Source: Acanthococcus lagerstroemiae (taxonomy: Eukaryota; Arthropoda; Insecta; Hemiptera; Eriococcidae). From it: a stretch of 64,000 nt of DNA. The notes under the pieces are model-generated. The model was not told the origin of the DNA and ran no database searches. It was given only the letters and a program-made list of their open reading frames with translations. Shown here piece after piece: positions 1 through 12,060 of the stretch. Made by a program: the position numbers and the translations under genes. The stretch lies in assembly GCA_031841125.1 (NCBI GenBank), contig CM063112.1:60565722-60629721 (forward strand), read 5' to 3'. Positions within the stretch are counted from its first letter, which is position 1. Every line of letters starts with the position of its first letter.

Positions 1-114
1 GATACGTTTTGAGAACGTGAATTTTAACGCACTTAGGAACTGAGAATAAAATGCCCGTTAAACATGTCCTAACATTGTATATTTTTCCTTAAAAAAAGGA
101 GACGTGAGGCACGT

Positions 115-260
115 TTTCCCTTATCCAATCGACCTAAAACTTTGCTTTATTTTATTTTCCTTAAAACCTGGGAGGGGGGAGTCCATGTAAAATTTGAAAA
201 AAGTACACCAAACGTAAAGGAGGGCCACCCTAATGGAGGAACATGGGTAGAGTAGGATGG
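115..260 (+). repeat. Dispersed repeat fragment (family B)
   Basis: This stretch resembles the 3' part of repeats at 28.87-28.98 kb and 35.40-35.56 kb. They share a 'cctaatccgaccgccctaaaact' type core (here 'ccaatcgacctaaaactttg'), a T-rich tract, then 'acaccaa..gtaaa..ggccacc.taatg'. It is a diverged dispersed repeat with no coding content that I can see. The rest of 1-1,478 shows no exon or RNA gene; the missing last exons of the pacifastin gene may lie here in diverged form or beyond the left edge. Confidence 0.5.
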
Positions 261-1478
261 GAAAGCATTATCCCTAAAGGGAGTCCGCTCATGTTTCCTC
301 TTATACGGCATTTTTAACCAATTCCGGTGATAGATCACTCATTTTTATTTTTGCGAACAAGTAGGGGGAAAAATAAAAGAAATTTGTGTGACATTAGTCG
401 GAGTTCCGGAATCCGAGCTACTTGGACCAACCAATAAATATGGCTCCGGAAATTCATAACAACTGAGCTTAAGCTGGAGAAGTTCAGGTATCCTACTCCA
501 GACTTAAGTTTACGTCCTCGAGCAAAGGAAAAACTGATACGACACCGTGTGATAGCAGTGCAAAAGTTAATGTTAATCTAGTATATAGGAAGTAAAGCGT
601 GAGTCTGGTGACACGAATAAGCGGTGGAACTGATGGAGAGATACTCCAGTCCGTGGCCTATGATGTCATGTTATCCCATTCTATCAAAAATGCGTTTTAG
701 AATGACTGAATATTATGTATCGAAAGTATTTCTTGTTTTCTTTTCTTCTTAATGCTGACTTGTGAAGCTGGCTTCAAATGACATTAGAATAATGTTACGA
801 CTGTCGAAGTATACTAATATGTTCTCAGTAATTTATTCACCATACATCGAGCTTACACAAATACATGCCGTATCTTATATAAATCAGGAACTCCATCTTC
901 GGGTGTTCGTTACAAGCCATTTTAAGGCATGCTCCTGAAAAAATTAGTGAACATGAATTAGAAAACGTTACGAGAACCTTATCATTTTACTAGACTGTAA
1001 TAGAAACTATAATCATCAAGATGACTGAATCGTGTGTCTTATTACTTATAACCGTTGAACTGAGCCTAAAATGATCTCGAAAAATTCGATATTATCAACC
1101 GGATGCTTTATTACGGATGGTCGGTACGCTTAACAAAGACAAATGAATATGCACCTCCAAAGCCATTGTGATTGAAAAGGCAGAATGATTTCCGACCAAA
1201 ATGTTTGATGTCCAGGTATGCGGCCTAATATAACCACATCTAGAAATTTGGACTTGGAAAAATGGTTCTGTATCCCAAAGGTAATGAATTCAAATCATGG
1301 GACGATTTCAGTTCACCAAATGATCAAACTATCGTCAGTTTGGCTATTTAATATGTAATCATACCCTTCCTCATGTACATACTCCTATGAGACTTCCTTC
1401 TTTTATGTACTTCTGTAATAGTGTGCCGCACTGTACAATACTCTTACTAGAATGACAGTTTGATTTCATATCACTTAC

Positions 1479-1589
1479 CAGTGAGACCATTTCGATTGCA
1501 CCTGCATAGATTACATGGTCCGGTAGTAGATTTAGCTGGATTGCATCTTACTCTTCTCTCATTTGGACAGTGGTCCCGTGTGCACCATT
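1479..1589 (-). CDS. Pacifastin-like protease inhibitor, exon 3
   Basis: Third coding exon of the minus-strand pacifastin gene. It starts after acceptor ttttccag and ends at donor gtaagtga, 111 bp, a symmetrical phase 1-1 exon. Joined to exon 2 it encodes KWCTRDHC, which closes inhibitor domain 2 with the family's C-T-x3-C signature. It then opens domain 3 with CNPAKSTTGPCNLCRCNRNG, the expected C-x9-C-N-x-C-x-C-x3-G spacing. The closing C-T-x3-C of domain 3 must be in a further exon, which I could not find between 1 and 1,478, so the gene is partial in this window. Pacifastin domains are small, three-disulfide, substrate-like inhibitors of serine proteases, found mainly in arthropods. No long ORF marks this exon; it was found by motif. 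Confidence 0.88.
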
Positions 1590-3202
1590 CTGGAAAATTC
1601 ACGACTTTTAAATCCCCATGAAAAAGCACCACTAAGCTTGCCCAAAGTTCTCTTTTAAATCTACTCGAAACTACTGAAAATTTATCGCATTCAAATTGAG
1701 TGGTTCGTTATAGTGATATTGAGTAGATTCGTAAGAGTATTTCCAGCCAGTTTGGTAAAGTTGTTTCGTTAATGTTGCTAAATCTTGATCACTTTGTCAT
1801 CTGTATGTATGTGTGTGTATAAAAACGAATGTATGTCTGTTTGTCTATCTGTTTGTTCTTCATGCATTACTACACATCATTCATCCGATCGCCATGAAAC
1901 TTTGGGAAGTTGTTGAATACACTCCCGCGAAGGTTTCTGGCATAGTACATCCTGAAAGCACCAATCAACGCCCGTTTTCCAGGTCCCCTGCTGTACAAGT
2001 TACCCAAGGCAGAAAGTTGCAGTTTATTAATTGTTTAGCTCCAGACATTAAATCTTTTCCCTTTTGTCTGAAACACCACCAGCCAAATTGTTTTTGAAAT
2101 CGAACAACGTGATGGGTCTCGTCGGTAGATGGGGGTTAAGTTTCAGGTAGAATTCCCCTTAAGGATATCTGCTATTTTGCTTTAAAACGACACCGTGTCC
2201 GCCCAAAAACATTTGTTTGTTGTTAAAAGTTTTCTGTTGTTAGAGTGATTACCTATTGAGTATATGGAGCAAAGAAAAAATCAATTTAATGGTCACTGGC
2301 TCTTCTGAATTTGGGATTAAAGCGCGCTTAGACTCGATTATCAGAGACCACAGAAACCTAATAAAAATATGAAAAAATTGTCTAACTCAGATTTCAGAAA
2401 CGCTAAATCCATTCGTAGAAGTTTTTGGGTCTAAACCCTTATTTTGAAGGCTCCGCTGAAGAAGCAGAATCTATACAAGTACGAAAAACTGTCAAGTGTA
2501 TTAAAATTTAGGTTTGTCAGTCGCAGTGTTCGTTTTTGACATTATTTTGACTGTAACGTCGGCCAGTATAAGTCCATCGGCGGAAGGGGCCAGAGAACTT
2601 CTAATTAAACCTGATCAAAAACTGGCGGTTTGTCTCATTCAACTTGATGTTTTAATAGACAGGATTGCGAGACGAGGAATCGAGAGCCTTTAGTCGCGAT
2701 TTTCTTCATTTAATACCTAAAAACTGTTTGCATTCTTTGGCCCCAGTGTTGCAAATGGGATCAAAGATGAAAGGTACAAAATGTGACCCTTACTGATGAG
2801 TTCAGCGGTGTTCTTTTTCTTGCGTGTCATCAAATGAAAATTAATCGACCACCTGAGTAACAAAATCAGACTGACAGACAAACCGATGGACTGCTGCACG
2901 TACTTTGCCCCCCAACAATTCTTGTTCTCGGGTCATAATATCTCAAGCCGTCGGAACAGGGAGAGGAGTTAGAGGCGGATAGGTGCAAAGTATTGTGTGT
3001 ACTTCCCTAGATGGAAGAAGTAAAACAGAAATAAAAAGTAGAATGTCATACGCTAAGAGAGTTTTTTTATGCAAAAAGCAGACATATTCAGGGTAAATAT
3101 AAATTTAAAAGACTGAGATTTTTTCAACCGTATATTTGGAATATAGCTTTGTATAGATGTGAGACCTGGACAATAGGCACATAAGAAAGAAAAATGACTT
3201 AC
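1590..3202 (-). other. Pacifastin gene intron 2
   Basis: This 1.6-kb intron lies between pacifastin exons 2 and 3 (donor gtaagt at 3202, acceptor ending at 1590). At about 1,800-2,230 it carries a dispersed-repeat-like segment: a (TGTR)/(TTTGTC)-rich start followed by 'catccgatcgccatgaaacttt' and a 'cgaaggtttctgg' stretch, a layout common in insect interspersed repeats. I saw no further exon; the phases of exons 2 and 3 join directly. Confidence 0.7.
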
Positions 3203-3382
3203 TAGATTTTCCGTCTTCGCTGCAGTAGCAGGAATTACAATCATCTGAATCCATTTTCTTGTGTGGTTCACAAATGACTTTATGATAAGTTCGGGTGTTC
3301 TGCTTTGTTATCTGGGTACATTCATACTCGCGTCCTTCCTCCGTAAGACGGATGATTGGGCAGGCCCGTTGCGTACACGACA
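3203..3382 (-). CDS. Pacifastin-like protease inhibitor, exon 2
   Basis: Second coding exon, 180 bp, between acceptor ttttttcag and donor gtaagtca; phase 1-1. It starts by completing inhibitor domain 1 (LSCTQRAC after joining exon 1, the C-T-x3-C signature). It then encodes a linker of about 29 residues and the front of domain 2, CEPHKKMDSDDCNSCYCSEDG, which again matches C-x10-C-N-x-C-x-C-x3-G. In the known family the residues at the second C-T pair form the protease-binding loop: Q-R here suggests a trypsin-like target for domain 1 (inference). The linker has one extra Cys (YECTQ), so an additional or unpaired disulfide is possible. Introns cut each domain at the same place, between the G and the last C-T pair, as expected for an array built by exon duplication. 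Confidence 0.9.
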
Positions 3383-3519
3383 CTGAAAAAATTTCTCAAA
3401 GTTCATATAGTCAAGTCATCTCGTCATAGTTCGTAACGCCAGTATAGTACCTATTAAATTTGAAGAAAAATATGAAAGCTGAAGGTATTTGCTTCAGGAG
3501 TCATCTTCGATCCACTTAC

Positions 3520-3661
3520 ATGTTTTACCATCGTGTCCACAGGTGCAGGTATTGCAATCTCCTGGTCGGGTGAAAGTTTCACCCGGGGTGCATCCATGAG
3601 CAAATTGCAGGCAGTAGAGCAAGCAGGATGTTATAAACAGCGCAAAAAAATTCGTTTTCAT
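3520..3661 (-). CDS. Pacifastin-like protease inhibitor, exon 1
   Basis: First coding exon. The ATG at 3661 opens a 47-codon exon ending at donor gtaagtgg, phase 1. Residues 1-23 (MKTNFFALFITSC...FAHG) are a classic signal peptide with a hydrophobic core, so the product is secreted. The mature N-terminus begins the first inhibitor domain: CTPGETFTRPGDCNTCTCG, with HDGKT before the junction. This gives C-x9-C-N-x-C-x-C-x3-G. The start is the only Met preceding the signal peptide in frame. An arthropod initiator-like TCAGT is present on the minus strand at 3759-3763, about 100 bases upstream, and would give a short 5' UTR; no TATA box is evident. Locust and crustacean relatives act in haemolymph, restraining the prophenoloxidase cascade and other serine proteases; whether this one does is unknown. 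Confidence 0.9.
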
Positions 3662-3663
3662 AT

Positions 3664-6600
3664 TCGGACCGCTGGCAGAGTGCTTGTATCAAAATTGAAA
3701 CGAAAAACTAAATTCAGTTTTAGCAAATCTAAGTTCACAACTAATATTTTCCAAACGCACTGAGAGTGGAATTAAAGCGCAAATGAATAAATACCCTACT
3801 TATCTCCCTTAAGATGAAAAAAGACTTATGAAGGATTCGTAATGAAAAGTTTATTGTGCGTGAAATTTTATTACTTTTAAGTTGATTATACATCGGTTCT
3901 CTTCGGGGTAAAGCAATTAGCAATTTCGAGTCGAAGGTCCACGAATTTGAGCTTTTCTTGTAGTCTGTTGAAAGTAAACGAATATTTGCCGTCTGAGTCA
4001 CGCATATTTAATTATTCGGCAATTAAAAATTTTGTTACTTCACTTCTCGTCTCTTGATCCTGTTTGTTGAACATTTATTAAGTCGTTAGTTTCATTAGTA
4101 GGTTATAAAATATTGTAATACAATGGAATTTCATCGAATTTCGTATAAATTTTATTGATCTTACAAAACGTAATCATTGCATAAATGTTTTCGTAAAGTT
4201 CATCTACTGCCTATTACAAAATTCTGTCTGGTAATTTCTTTTTTCTCTAAATATTAGGCCTAATTTGTTCACATCGCAGGTAAATCAAAATTGAATTTAG
4301 GTGTAACAGTACATCAAGGTTTAACCTACAATTTGTTTATTCACAAAGATATTAGAATGAAATTACCGAAGCACCCTTAACTATTGAAACCTTTTATTTC
4401 ATAAGTTAGAATCTCAATTTTCCCCCTGAGAGTGTCATTATTGACGGAACTGACTGGTTTAAACAAATGTTCTTGACCTAGCTAATTATAACAGGAAAAA
4501 TATTCATTACAAGTGCTAAACAGTGTCTCACTTGATGCCATCATGATGTGATAATGCCGGCGATTGTAATGAACATGAAAGATGATCTAGTTTCTCTTCT
4601 AGTGAAGAAAATTTTTTCCTCATCTGATGGTTCAAAAATAAAAGCTAATACATATTACCGCCTGTCGAATTTTGAAGAAAAAAGAATCAAGCTATCCATC
4701 GGAAAAAAGGGTTTATGGGTCATTGGTATGAAAAATTCATCAAATTTTTTTATGGCCTCTATTTGGGCTCCAAAATCCGGAGTTCACTTTTGAAATAAGC
4801 GTAATTATTCGTCTGGGAAATTTGAACGAAGCGTCACAGCGGAGATTACTTGGGTCGCTGAGTTTATGTATCGCACTGTAATCTTACTTGGGCTTCAGAT
4901 TTTATGCCAAAGACAAAATTTTCCTAAACGAAGGGACTATACTGACTTTACTTAAAAAGTGGAACCAATTATCAAAGGAAGGGTTTCTTGGACCTCTAAT
5001 TTCATACATCGTTATAGATTTTAGACTTAAGAAGTGATACCACTCATCAAATAAATGATTTTTTGGGTTACTGATTTCATATGTTGCGTTAGATTCTAGA
5101 TTCTAATTCGGTATTAATCCACAAAATAAAAATTACTTGGAAAAAGAAGCAAAAATGGACTCGGCCAGGAGATCGAACAGTCGATGTGTGTTGGTAGGGA
5201 CGTGACATTATCGGCCCTGTTACTGACCAAGACCCGAAATTCGCAATAAATCATTCATAACCTTTTAAATTCAGTAATGTGAGAGAGAATGGAAGAAATT
5301 TGATGCTCTTAGTTCGTTTTTACTTTACCTTTTATTAGTTTTCCAACAAACGTGCACGAAGATAATGTCAGATTTTTAAATAAAAATTGAGTTTAGAGAC
5401 TTTTAAAACCAATGAAATGACACCTATATTGTATTTTATGAAATTGTGTGATCCCTGTCTTCCTCCAGGAGCCACATTTCTGAACTTACAGCCAAGCTTA
5501 TATCGCTGTTTAATTTTATGACTTCGAAACTCGCACGAAAGGTACTTCTATTCGATGATAATGAATGAAAAATTTGAAAGTTTGCATACCAAAGTCATTG
5601 CAGTCAACAAAAAATTATTGATAATGTGGTTTCTCAGGATTGGGAGAGGGGAGGAAAAATTTCGGCGATAGGTAGAAGGAAAAGAGAAACGAGCTTGTGG
5701 GTAACGAGCAACATTGCTGCTACCAGAATTTCGTGACTTCGAGAAAATTAATTGAATGATTTTTCCCGTAAGTCCTGGGTTAATACGTGGTAGAGTAAAG
5801 AGTTAACTCCTCCCTCTCAAACGATGTTTTTTGGGTAATTATAAAGAAATTTCTACAAAGACCTTCCTGAGATAAAGTAGGATATCGAATCTAATAAGAT
5901 AGCGCATGTTGCTATTTACTATGCTACTTATTTAAAGTTTGTAATGTCTGTTTTGGTATTTTATTTGATGTGATTCATGGGCGGGGGGGGGTCAAGCGGG
6001 AGTACTTCCCCATCTATATTGAAAAATTAAAAATTGAAAAACGTTGGTTCACTTTGGTCCCCTTTTTCTTAAGAGAAAAAAAAAGAAGAAGAAAAGATAC
6101 TTTCGTCCCCTATTAGAATGGTCTGAATTTGAAAATTTCAGATGCTTCCGTTTATGTGTCGTGTCAATCTTGTGATGGGTACTCGTCGTTTTCAAAATAA
6201 GAAACAATACAAACACGTCGGTTTAAAAAAAAAGGAATACTATTTGCTGCTCTAATAAGTACTGCGGAAAAGTTAATAGATTTAATGAAATATGGCTTTA
6301 GGTCAGTCGAGCAAATCCAAAGTGATCTACCATAGGTTGCTCTTATGTGTCTATTTACCAGATTAAGGATTTCTAGTCTGACCGGATTACCTGGACTGGG
6401 TGTTTCCTTGAGGACAGGTTATTAAATTACAGACCACTGGGGAAAACAGTATAAAAATTCAAATCAAACACTTCTACCTCTTCTATAATTGATCAGTGAT
6501 AATAATGTAAATTATTTTCTTTGCGAGTACTCCGTTGTGAAATCGAAGACATTGCGCTGGATTATTGGCACGCTAAAGTGTACAACAGCTAACTGAACTA
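3664..6600. other. No gene recognised
   Basis: AT-rich sequence upstream of the pacifastin gene. The frames here, for example one of 81 codons at 4548-4793, have no recognisable motif. It contains an 8-9 G run near 5,983 and an A/G-rich tract at 6,075-6,095. Nothing else can be supported. Confidence 0.5.
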
Positions 6601-6727
6601 GAGAGCGGTTCACTACAAGGGTTATGAGTCCCTCTGGTCACTGATGCGGTACTCGAAAGGGTAGTTTCCGGCGCCAGGGGTTTGATTTCTGGGGAGCCAA
6701 GCCACTTTGAGATGACTCCACCAAGTG
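6600..6727 (+). repeat. Retroposon tail fragment (U6-associated family)
   Basis: The stretch 'ggtcactgatgcggtactcg', then 'aagggtagtttcc' and a diverged 'ccactttgagatgactccacca', matches the 3' part of the retroposon at 12,988-14,514 in the same orientation. It is an old, diverged, 5'-truncated copy. Confidence 0.6.
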
Positions 6728-6777
6728 AGGGGTTCTAAGTGATGATGTTCAAGTCTACTGCGATACACCTCTCTACC

Positions 6778-6921
6778 TTATCTGACATTTTCTTTGCTAT
6801 TGCAGGACGAGAAACTAATTGCCTTCATTGGCATTGTAGTAGAGTCCCCTGTTTGACAAGTAAATGCTTGATAATCTCCTCGACATGAACACGAATAGCT
6901 GACCTGAAGTAGGGGATTCAT
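6778..6921 (-). CDS. Small Cys-rich ORF, possible exon
   Basis: A 47-codon frame from an internal ATG to TAA. It encodes four cysteines in the order C-x-C-x8-C-x17-C (YSCSCRGDYQAFTC near the start, FSSCNSK near the end). The open frame reaches about 7 codons further upstream and includes another Cys (DTCQPP). It lies about 50 bases downstream, on the same strand, of a signal-peptide-like ORF at 6977-7126. The two are in different frames and I see no convincing GT donor between them. It could be the second exon of a small secreted peptide, a decayed gene, or chance. The family is not recognised. Confidence 0.22.
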   Translation of the reverse strand: MNPLLQVSYSCSCRGDYQAFTCQTGDSTTMPMKAISFSSCNSKENVR

Positions 6922-6976
6922 AGGGGGCTGACAAGTATCAAGTTAATACTATAAATTCCTTCTCTCAGATGATTTT

Positions 6977-7126
6977 TCAGTTCCTTGAGGTGGCTTTTGG
7001 ATTATTGGGGAAGGTTGAGGGGGCTGAGCTCCTTGAGCCTTCTGCCGATTTGCGCATATCTCCCTCAGAAAACAGTAACAAGCAGAGGATGCAAACTGCA
7101 ACACAAACCAGGGAAATCAATTTCAT
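6977..7126 (-). CDS. Signal-peptide-like small ORF
   Basis: A 49-codon ORF. The first 22 residues (MKLISLVCVAVCILCLLLFS, then EG) look like a secretory signal with a Leu/Val/Cys core. The remaining 27 residues are polar, rich in Ser, Pro and Asn, and lack cysteines. Either it is a complete short secreted peptide or it is the first exon of a gene whose next part is the Cys-rich frame at 6778-6921. No homologue comes to mind. The signal peptide is the only positive evidence; random ORFs of this size are common in AT-rich DNA. Confidence 0.28.
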   Translation of the reverse strand: MKLISLVCVAVCILCLLLFSEGDMRKSAEGSRSSAPSTFPNNPKATSRN

Positions 7127-10100
7127 CTTCTTTTTGAGGCGATCGCGTTGCGAAGAGTGAAATATAGAGCATTACTTATCAGGATAAGAAAGTGAATACT
7201 TATCGAGATGGGAAAGCGAATGTTTACGAAGCGAACCGAAGGTGGGTGGAGTAAATGCATGAGAAACGTGGATGGCTGATCTTTCTGATGAATAGTTTGC
7301 TATTTTCTTATATAGGTACTCGGAAGTTGCGATAATGAATGTAGTATTTCTATTATTTTCACTTAAAAAGAAAAAAGCAATATTTAGCTACATAATAATT
7401 TAGGAAGTTTATGAATTCTGCTGTAAGCGTAATATAAATCATCATCTTCTCGTTCTGCACACTAGCGCTCCTAGTGGGAGGGCCTCGCGCGATGAAGTCT
7501 TTGTTATCTTGAAAAATATGCTTTATAGTGTACTTTCCGAGTACCTGTATAGAAAATTCTTTCAATTCCGATAATGAATCCGAAATATTATTGAAAGTTC
7601 TATTTGCCGTACAACTGATTCGATCCAGATAAATTCAGTTCGCCCCAGTAGTCATGTTCAACTTATTTTATCGCTATCGACACCGATAACGATGCTACAC
7701 TTGACCTCTTCTGTACGTTTATATTGTAATTTCGAAATACTTCAATTAGTAGCCAGAATCAATTAGGTTTAGTCGATACACATATGTACACGTAATAAAC
7801 GGTGGTCGAGTTCAAAGGTTACCCATCCTTACGAGTTGCAACGGGTTCACGTTTCTTCAAGATTTACAAATCGATAATGATATTCGATTTGCGAATTATC
7901 ACACGAGATTGTGCCAAAGAGCAGGTCTTCAAATCCCGCGCCGCGCCTTCCGAAAATAGTTCCGAAAACAGTTCGCCGAAACGTCAGGAAAAAAAATTGA
8001 AATGTGGGGGAAGTCGGGGACATGGGCCACGAATGTTTGCCGACCAACTTTCTTAACACTTTGAGGGCACGTTCGTTAGCGTGCACGACGGTGCTCGTGG
8101 CCTACGCGTATACACCGTCGAAAAGGGCAACTTCCGCTTCCCGGCCCCCCTTCCTCGACCCGATGCCTCCGGTCGAATATTATAACTCGAAAGTTTTTCA
8201 TATTAAAGTCGGTGTATTCGTCATAAATTTTTCGAAACCTGCAATTGTTCGCCTTTCATAAAAAGCGCTTACGCTTAGGCTTTTCTGGTCGTCGAAAATC
8301 CCGGTCTCGTTAATTTTCCCGGGCTCCGTAAATGCGGTAAATTTTGCGTAAAACTTGGACAACCGAACCGGCGCGCCGCGCAAAAATCTCGCTGCAATAA
8401 GAACTCGCTCGCTCACTACGTTCGCCATTTTTTTCTCTTCTTTTTTGCTTTGCTTCCTTTTAAATTCATTTACTTTTTCGAAAAGGTGCACAAAAGCATT
8501 CGCAGTCGAGCTCGTTACCTGCCTACGCTCTGCTGTACTTAATTACGTATTCCGTGGTTGCAATTCGCAAAATTGGCCTCTTGTAAGCGTTGTTCGTTGT
8601 TACCATGAAAAGAGGTTACGGTCAACTACTGCGTGTACTGTGTATGGCTTTCCGCATTGTACTTAGATGGAAAACCGCTCTAGAAGTTATTTTCCTCGCT
8701 GTGATTCCATACTTGCGGTACTGACTTCACGTGCATGTTTTAGTCCGTACTGGACGAAAAGATTCGCTGAAATGGAATCGAATTGCACAATTGAAAAAAG
8801 GGGAGTGAGGAGACGATTATTATGTCGAAAATCTAAAAATATAAAACTTACTAGAATTCGAGTAAAAATGATAACCTATAGTCAGGAAAAATCGAAACAA
8901 ATATGAATAAGTAAATTTATGAAATTGATTTGATACTTCAGATCCTTACACAACTTGTCAACAAATTTTCAAATACTTAGTTTCGTAAAGAACTAACATC
9001 GAAAGTAAAAGTCGAAATTGGTTTCTGAAATTTTGTGTATTTTGATCTGCCTCTTCAGGGCCCAGGCCATACCCTGCATTATCGGACTGAACCTGTGAAG
9101 GCGGAGCGGTAATTTCATGAAATAAATAAATGAAATCATGAAGACAGAGTGCATTAGTGCGTCCTCAACAGAATCTGAGGAGTCTTAGCAAAAGATTGAC
9201 AAGTTTTCATGAATCTTATCAATATCTTCACGAGTTACGAGTATAATAAGTTGATCGAGTCATGATAAGTCTTGAATACCCTTCGGAGAGGCCTCGCTGA
9301 AATTTTGTGATTAGGAGAAGATGCCACATCCAAATTTGCTAAAATTTGGTGACGGTACTTTCATATGATAAGGAAGCGATATTAAAAATTATTAACCTCC
9401 ACTGACTATGCACCGGATGGTTACGCCAGGATCCTGGTAGGTATGTCTTTTTGTGGAAACGGCGGTAATGGATGAAGACATTTTAAGCTAGAGAGACATT
9501 CATGCCCAACCTGTTCGCTTCCTGGCCAACGGTTTGTTAGTTTGTCTATCTGAGTGGCTTACTAACTCTCTGGCTGGAAGATTTATTGACTATCCGTCTA
9601 CTTGTGTGTCTTAAGGATCATAACCTCCAACCAGTCTCTTGCACATATTAAGAGAAACTAACGATATCTTTTTTGGAGGGGAAAGTACATTGAAATGGAG
9701 GAAGAAATAAGAATGGAGTTCCTATTTCTAGGGGAGGGGACAGACGAAGTTTCATGGTTGGCTGATTGGATAGGAGACTGGTAGATTGTTTTTTCGTCTA
9801 CAAGCCTGACTCTCTTGGAGTTGTAGGTTTAGAGTGTCAGGAATTTCCGAACTTTTAAATTTTAATGAGTACAGCGCAGATTATTGTTACAAAGGTAAGC
9901 CCTTGAAAAATTCAGCTGATGGGATAGTATGTATTAATGGGTTGTTTTTCGACTCTCTTTCCTAATGAGAAAATGGGTCTCGACATATTTTGAGAAAAGT
10001 TGATTCTTAAGTGTTAAGAATGCACAGACCTATGTATTGGTAGATTAAATAAAGCTAATTAGATTACAATGTAAGTCAACGGTTTATAAAAAATTACTTG

Positions 10101-10129
10101 ACAGGTGACGAAGGTAAAATTGAACTTAG
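7127..10129. other. No gene recognised; minor repeats
   Basis: The part at about 7.8-8.9 kb is richer in CpG than its surroundings and has several overlapping frames on both strands (up to 103 codons), none with a recognised motif. At 9,120-9,290 are loose copies of a 'gaatctt/gagtctta' motif like those at 62.2-62.9 kb. At 9,535-9,610 is a 'gtttgtctatctgag' type simple-repeat tract. Confidence 0.45.
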
Positions 10130-12060
10130 TAGTCGATATGTAAGTTTATAAGGTTGTTGAATTCGATTTTGAGGATAATTTTTTCATCCAGTCTAGAGAG
10201 GTTCTATGAGAACGGGTGTTGTGGTCTTATTAGAAGGGGTTGTAGCTGTATACTGGTCATTGTGTCGAAACTGTCCTCTATTTTTCAAGTTTTTATATCA
10301 GTGGATCTAATTTTGATGAAGAGCTTTAGAGCCAACTTATTGAAGTTCCGCTAGAGCATGTGTTTGTCCCATCAAAGGTGATTCCGGCTGAATAATGTTC
10401 GTTATTTTGAGTGTGCATTTAATGTATAGGTTTTCAAGGCCGCTGAATTCAATTTTGAAGGCCATTTTTCGATCCGATTCATTGGAGTTCCACTAAAGGT
10501 GGTTCCGAATAAATAATTGTCATTTTTCATTTCTGTTTCCCCCGTAAATATTCAAAGTTGTTGAAGTTAATTCTGCGAATGAATTTTCGTTCTAATTTTC
10601 TGATATGCCACAATTTAATTGTGTAAGTCTCCGTGCATCGAAGAACTAATACCCCAAACTATGAGGGTGCTGCGAACTTTATCAGTGCGGAGGGAGGAGT
10701 GGAATATGTCGAATTCGTCATTTGACTCGAAAATTTCTCATGCGAACAAATAAGAGTTCAACGACTTTTATATTTTTTAACTGATACTATAAAAAACGAC
10801 TTAAAATTTTCATTTGTCCGAATCGTCCAATCTGTATACCAGCAGCGGGATTTTTAGGTCACAAAATTCCATCTCGGTATTAATTTGACTGTAACTTCAA
10901 AATTGTGATGAAAAGAAAGCTCATAAAATGCAATATGGGAATCGTTTCCCAGATTCAAAGATATTGAACTCGTTTCTGAGGTCAGTTTTACTCTGAAATA
11001 AAAATTTGACAACTAGAACAGGAGTGCTAAGAAATGATGATGACTCTATAGAAGTAATATGCATATCATCGTGCAGGTTTCAGTATCGCTGAACACATTT
11101 CTAATGTCAGTTTTATCCTAAAATGAAAATTTCATAGAACGAGGGACATTATAAACTAAAGGTGACAATAAGGGCAATTTAGATGTCATTATGCCAGTTT
11201 CCGAGATCGCTAAAATCGTTTTTTGTGTTAGTTCCACTCTAAAGTGAAAATTATGATACATGAAGGTAGCATAAATTCCATGGATTAAGATATGGATATC
11301 ATTCCTCATGTTTTTACAATCGGTTGAGGTTAAAAACTGAAAATGTGGCCTTTCGAGGGACTTGTGGTTCCTTTAATAGAACGAAGGGCATTATAAACTA
11401 AGGTGCAGTAGGGGTAATATAGATGTCATTATGCCAGTTTCCAAGATCGCTAAAATCGTTTTTGTCAGTTCCACTCTAAAGTGAAAACTGTGATACCTGA
11501 AGGTAGCAAAAATTCCATGGATTACGATATGGATATCATTCCTTATGTTTTTACAATCAGTTGAGGTTGAAAACTGAAAATGTGGCCTTTCGAGGGACTT
11601 GTGGTTCCTTTTCGGATTGCGGGAGAATTTTCTCAGTTTTGCACGGTTTAATCTATACTTTTAAACAGGTTATCTGAGTACATTAAAAAATATGCTATGT
11701 TGTAGTCTATGCCGTATATACCGATCAACTAACGAGCTCCAGGTACTACAAATTTCTTTTTCGGGTGAAACAAACGTTGGAAGCGAGTTCAACGACCTTG
11801 AAGCAATGTATAGTATATCCATTTTGCCCTTATTGTCATTTTCATTCCTACCCCGGGCCTTCATTGGTGTGCCACCGTTTTCACTTCAAAGTGAAATTAA
11901 CGCTAGAAACGATTTCAGAAATTTTGAAAATCTGTAAAACCACACCTATGTTGAAACTTACGAACTTTCAGAGCCCCACATCTTTCCTGGTACCTCAGTT
12001 TTGAATGTACAGCCAAATTAATACCGAAATCGAATTTTATGTCTTTGAAACACCCTAGCT
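10130..12060. repeat. Degenerate tandem repeat block with a 240-bp duplication
   Basis: Phrases such as 'gttgaattcgattttgagg', 'cagttttactctgaaataaaaa' and 'ccactctaaagtgaaaa' recur through the block at roughly 120- to 240-bp spacing. Within it, 11,135-11,374 is repeated directly at 11,375-11,612 with high identity. Both halves carry 'attataaacta', 'atgtcattatgccagtttcc', 'ccatggatta' and 'gaaaatgtggcctttcgag' in the same order. This is old satellite-like DNA with one younger tandem duplication and no coding content. Confidence 0.75.

Noticed and set aside
520..565. Possible pacifastin exon 4 (minus strand, C-T-x4-C)
   Set aside because: The spacing is one residue too long and there is no AG acceptor next to it.
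5157..5230. tRNA-like B-box on the minus strand (GTTCGATCTCC)
   Set aside because: No A-box or cloverleaf could be built around it.
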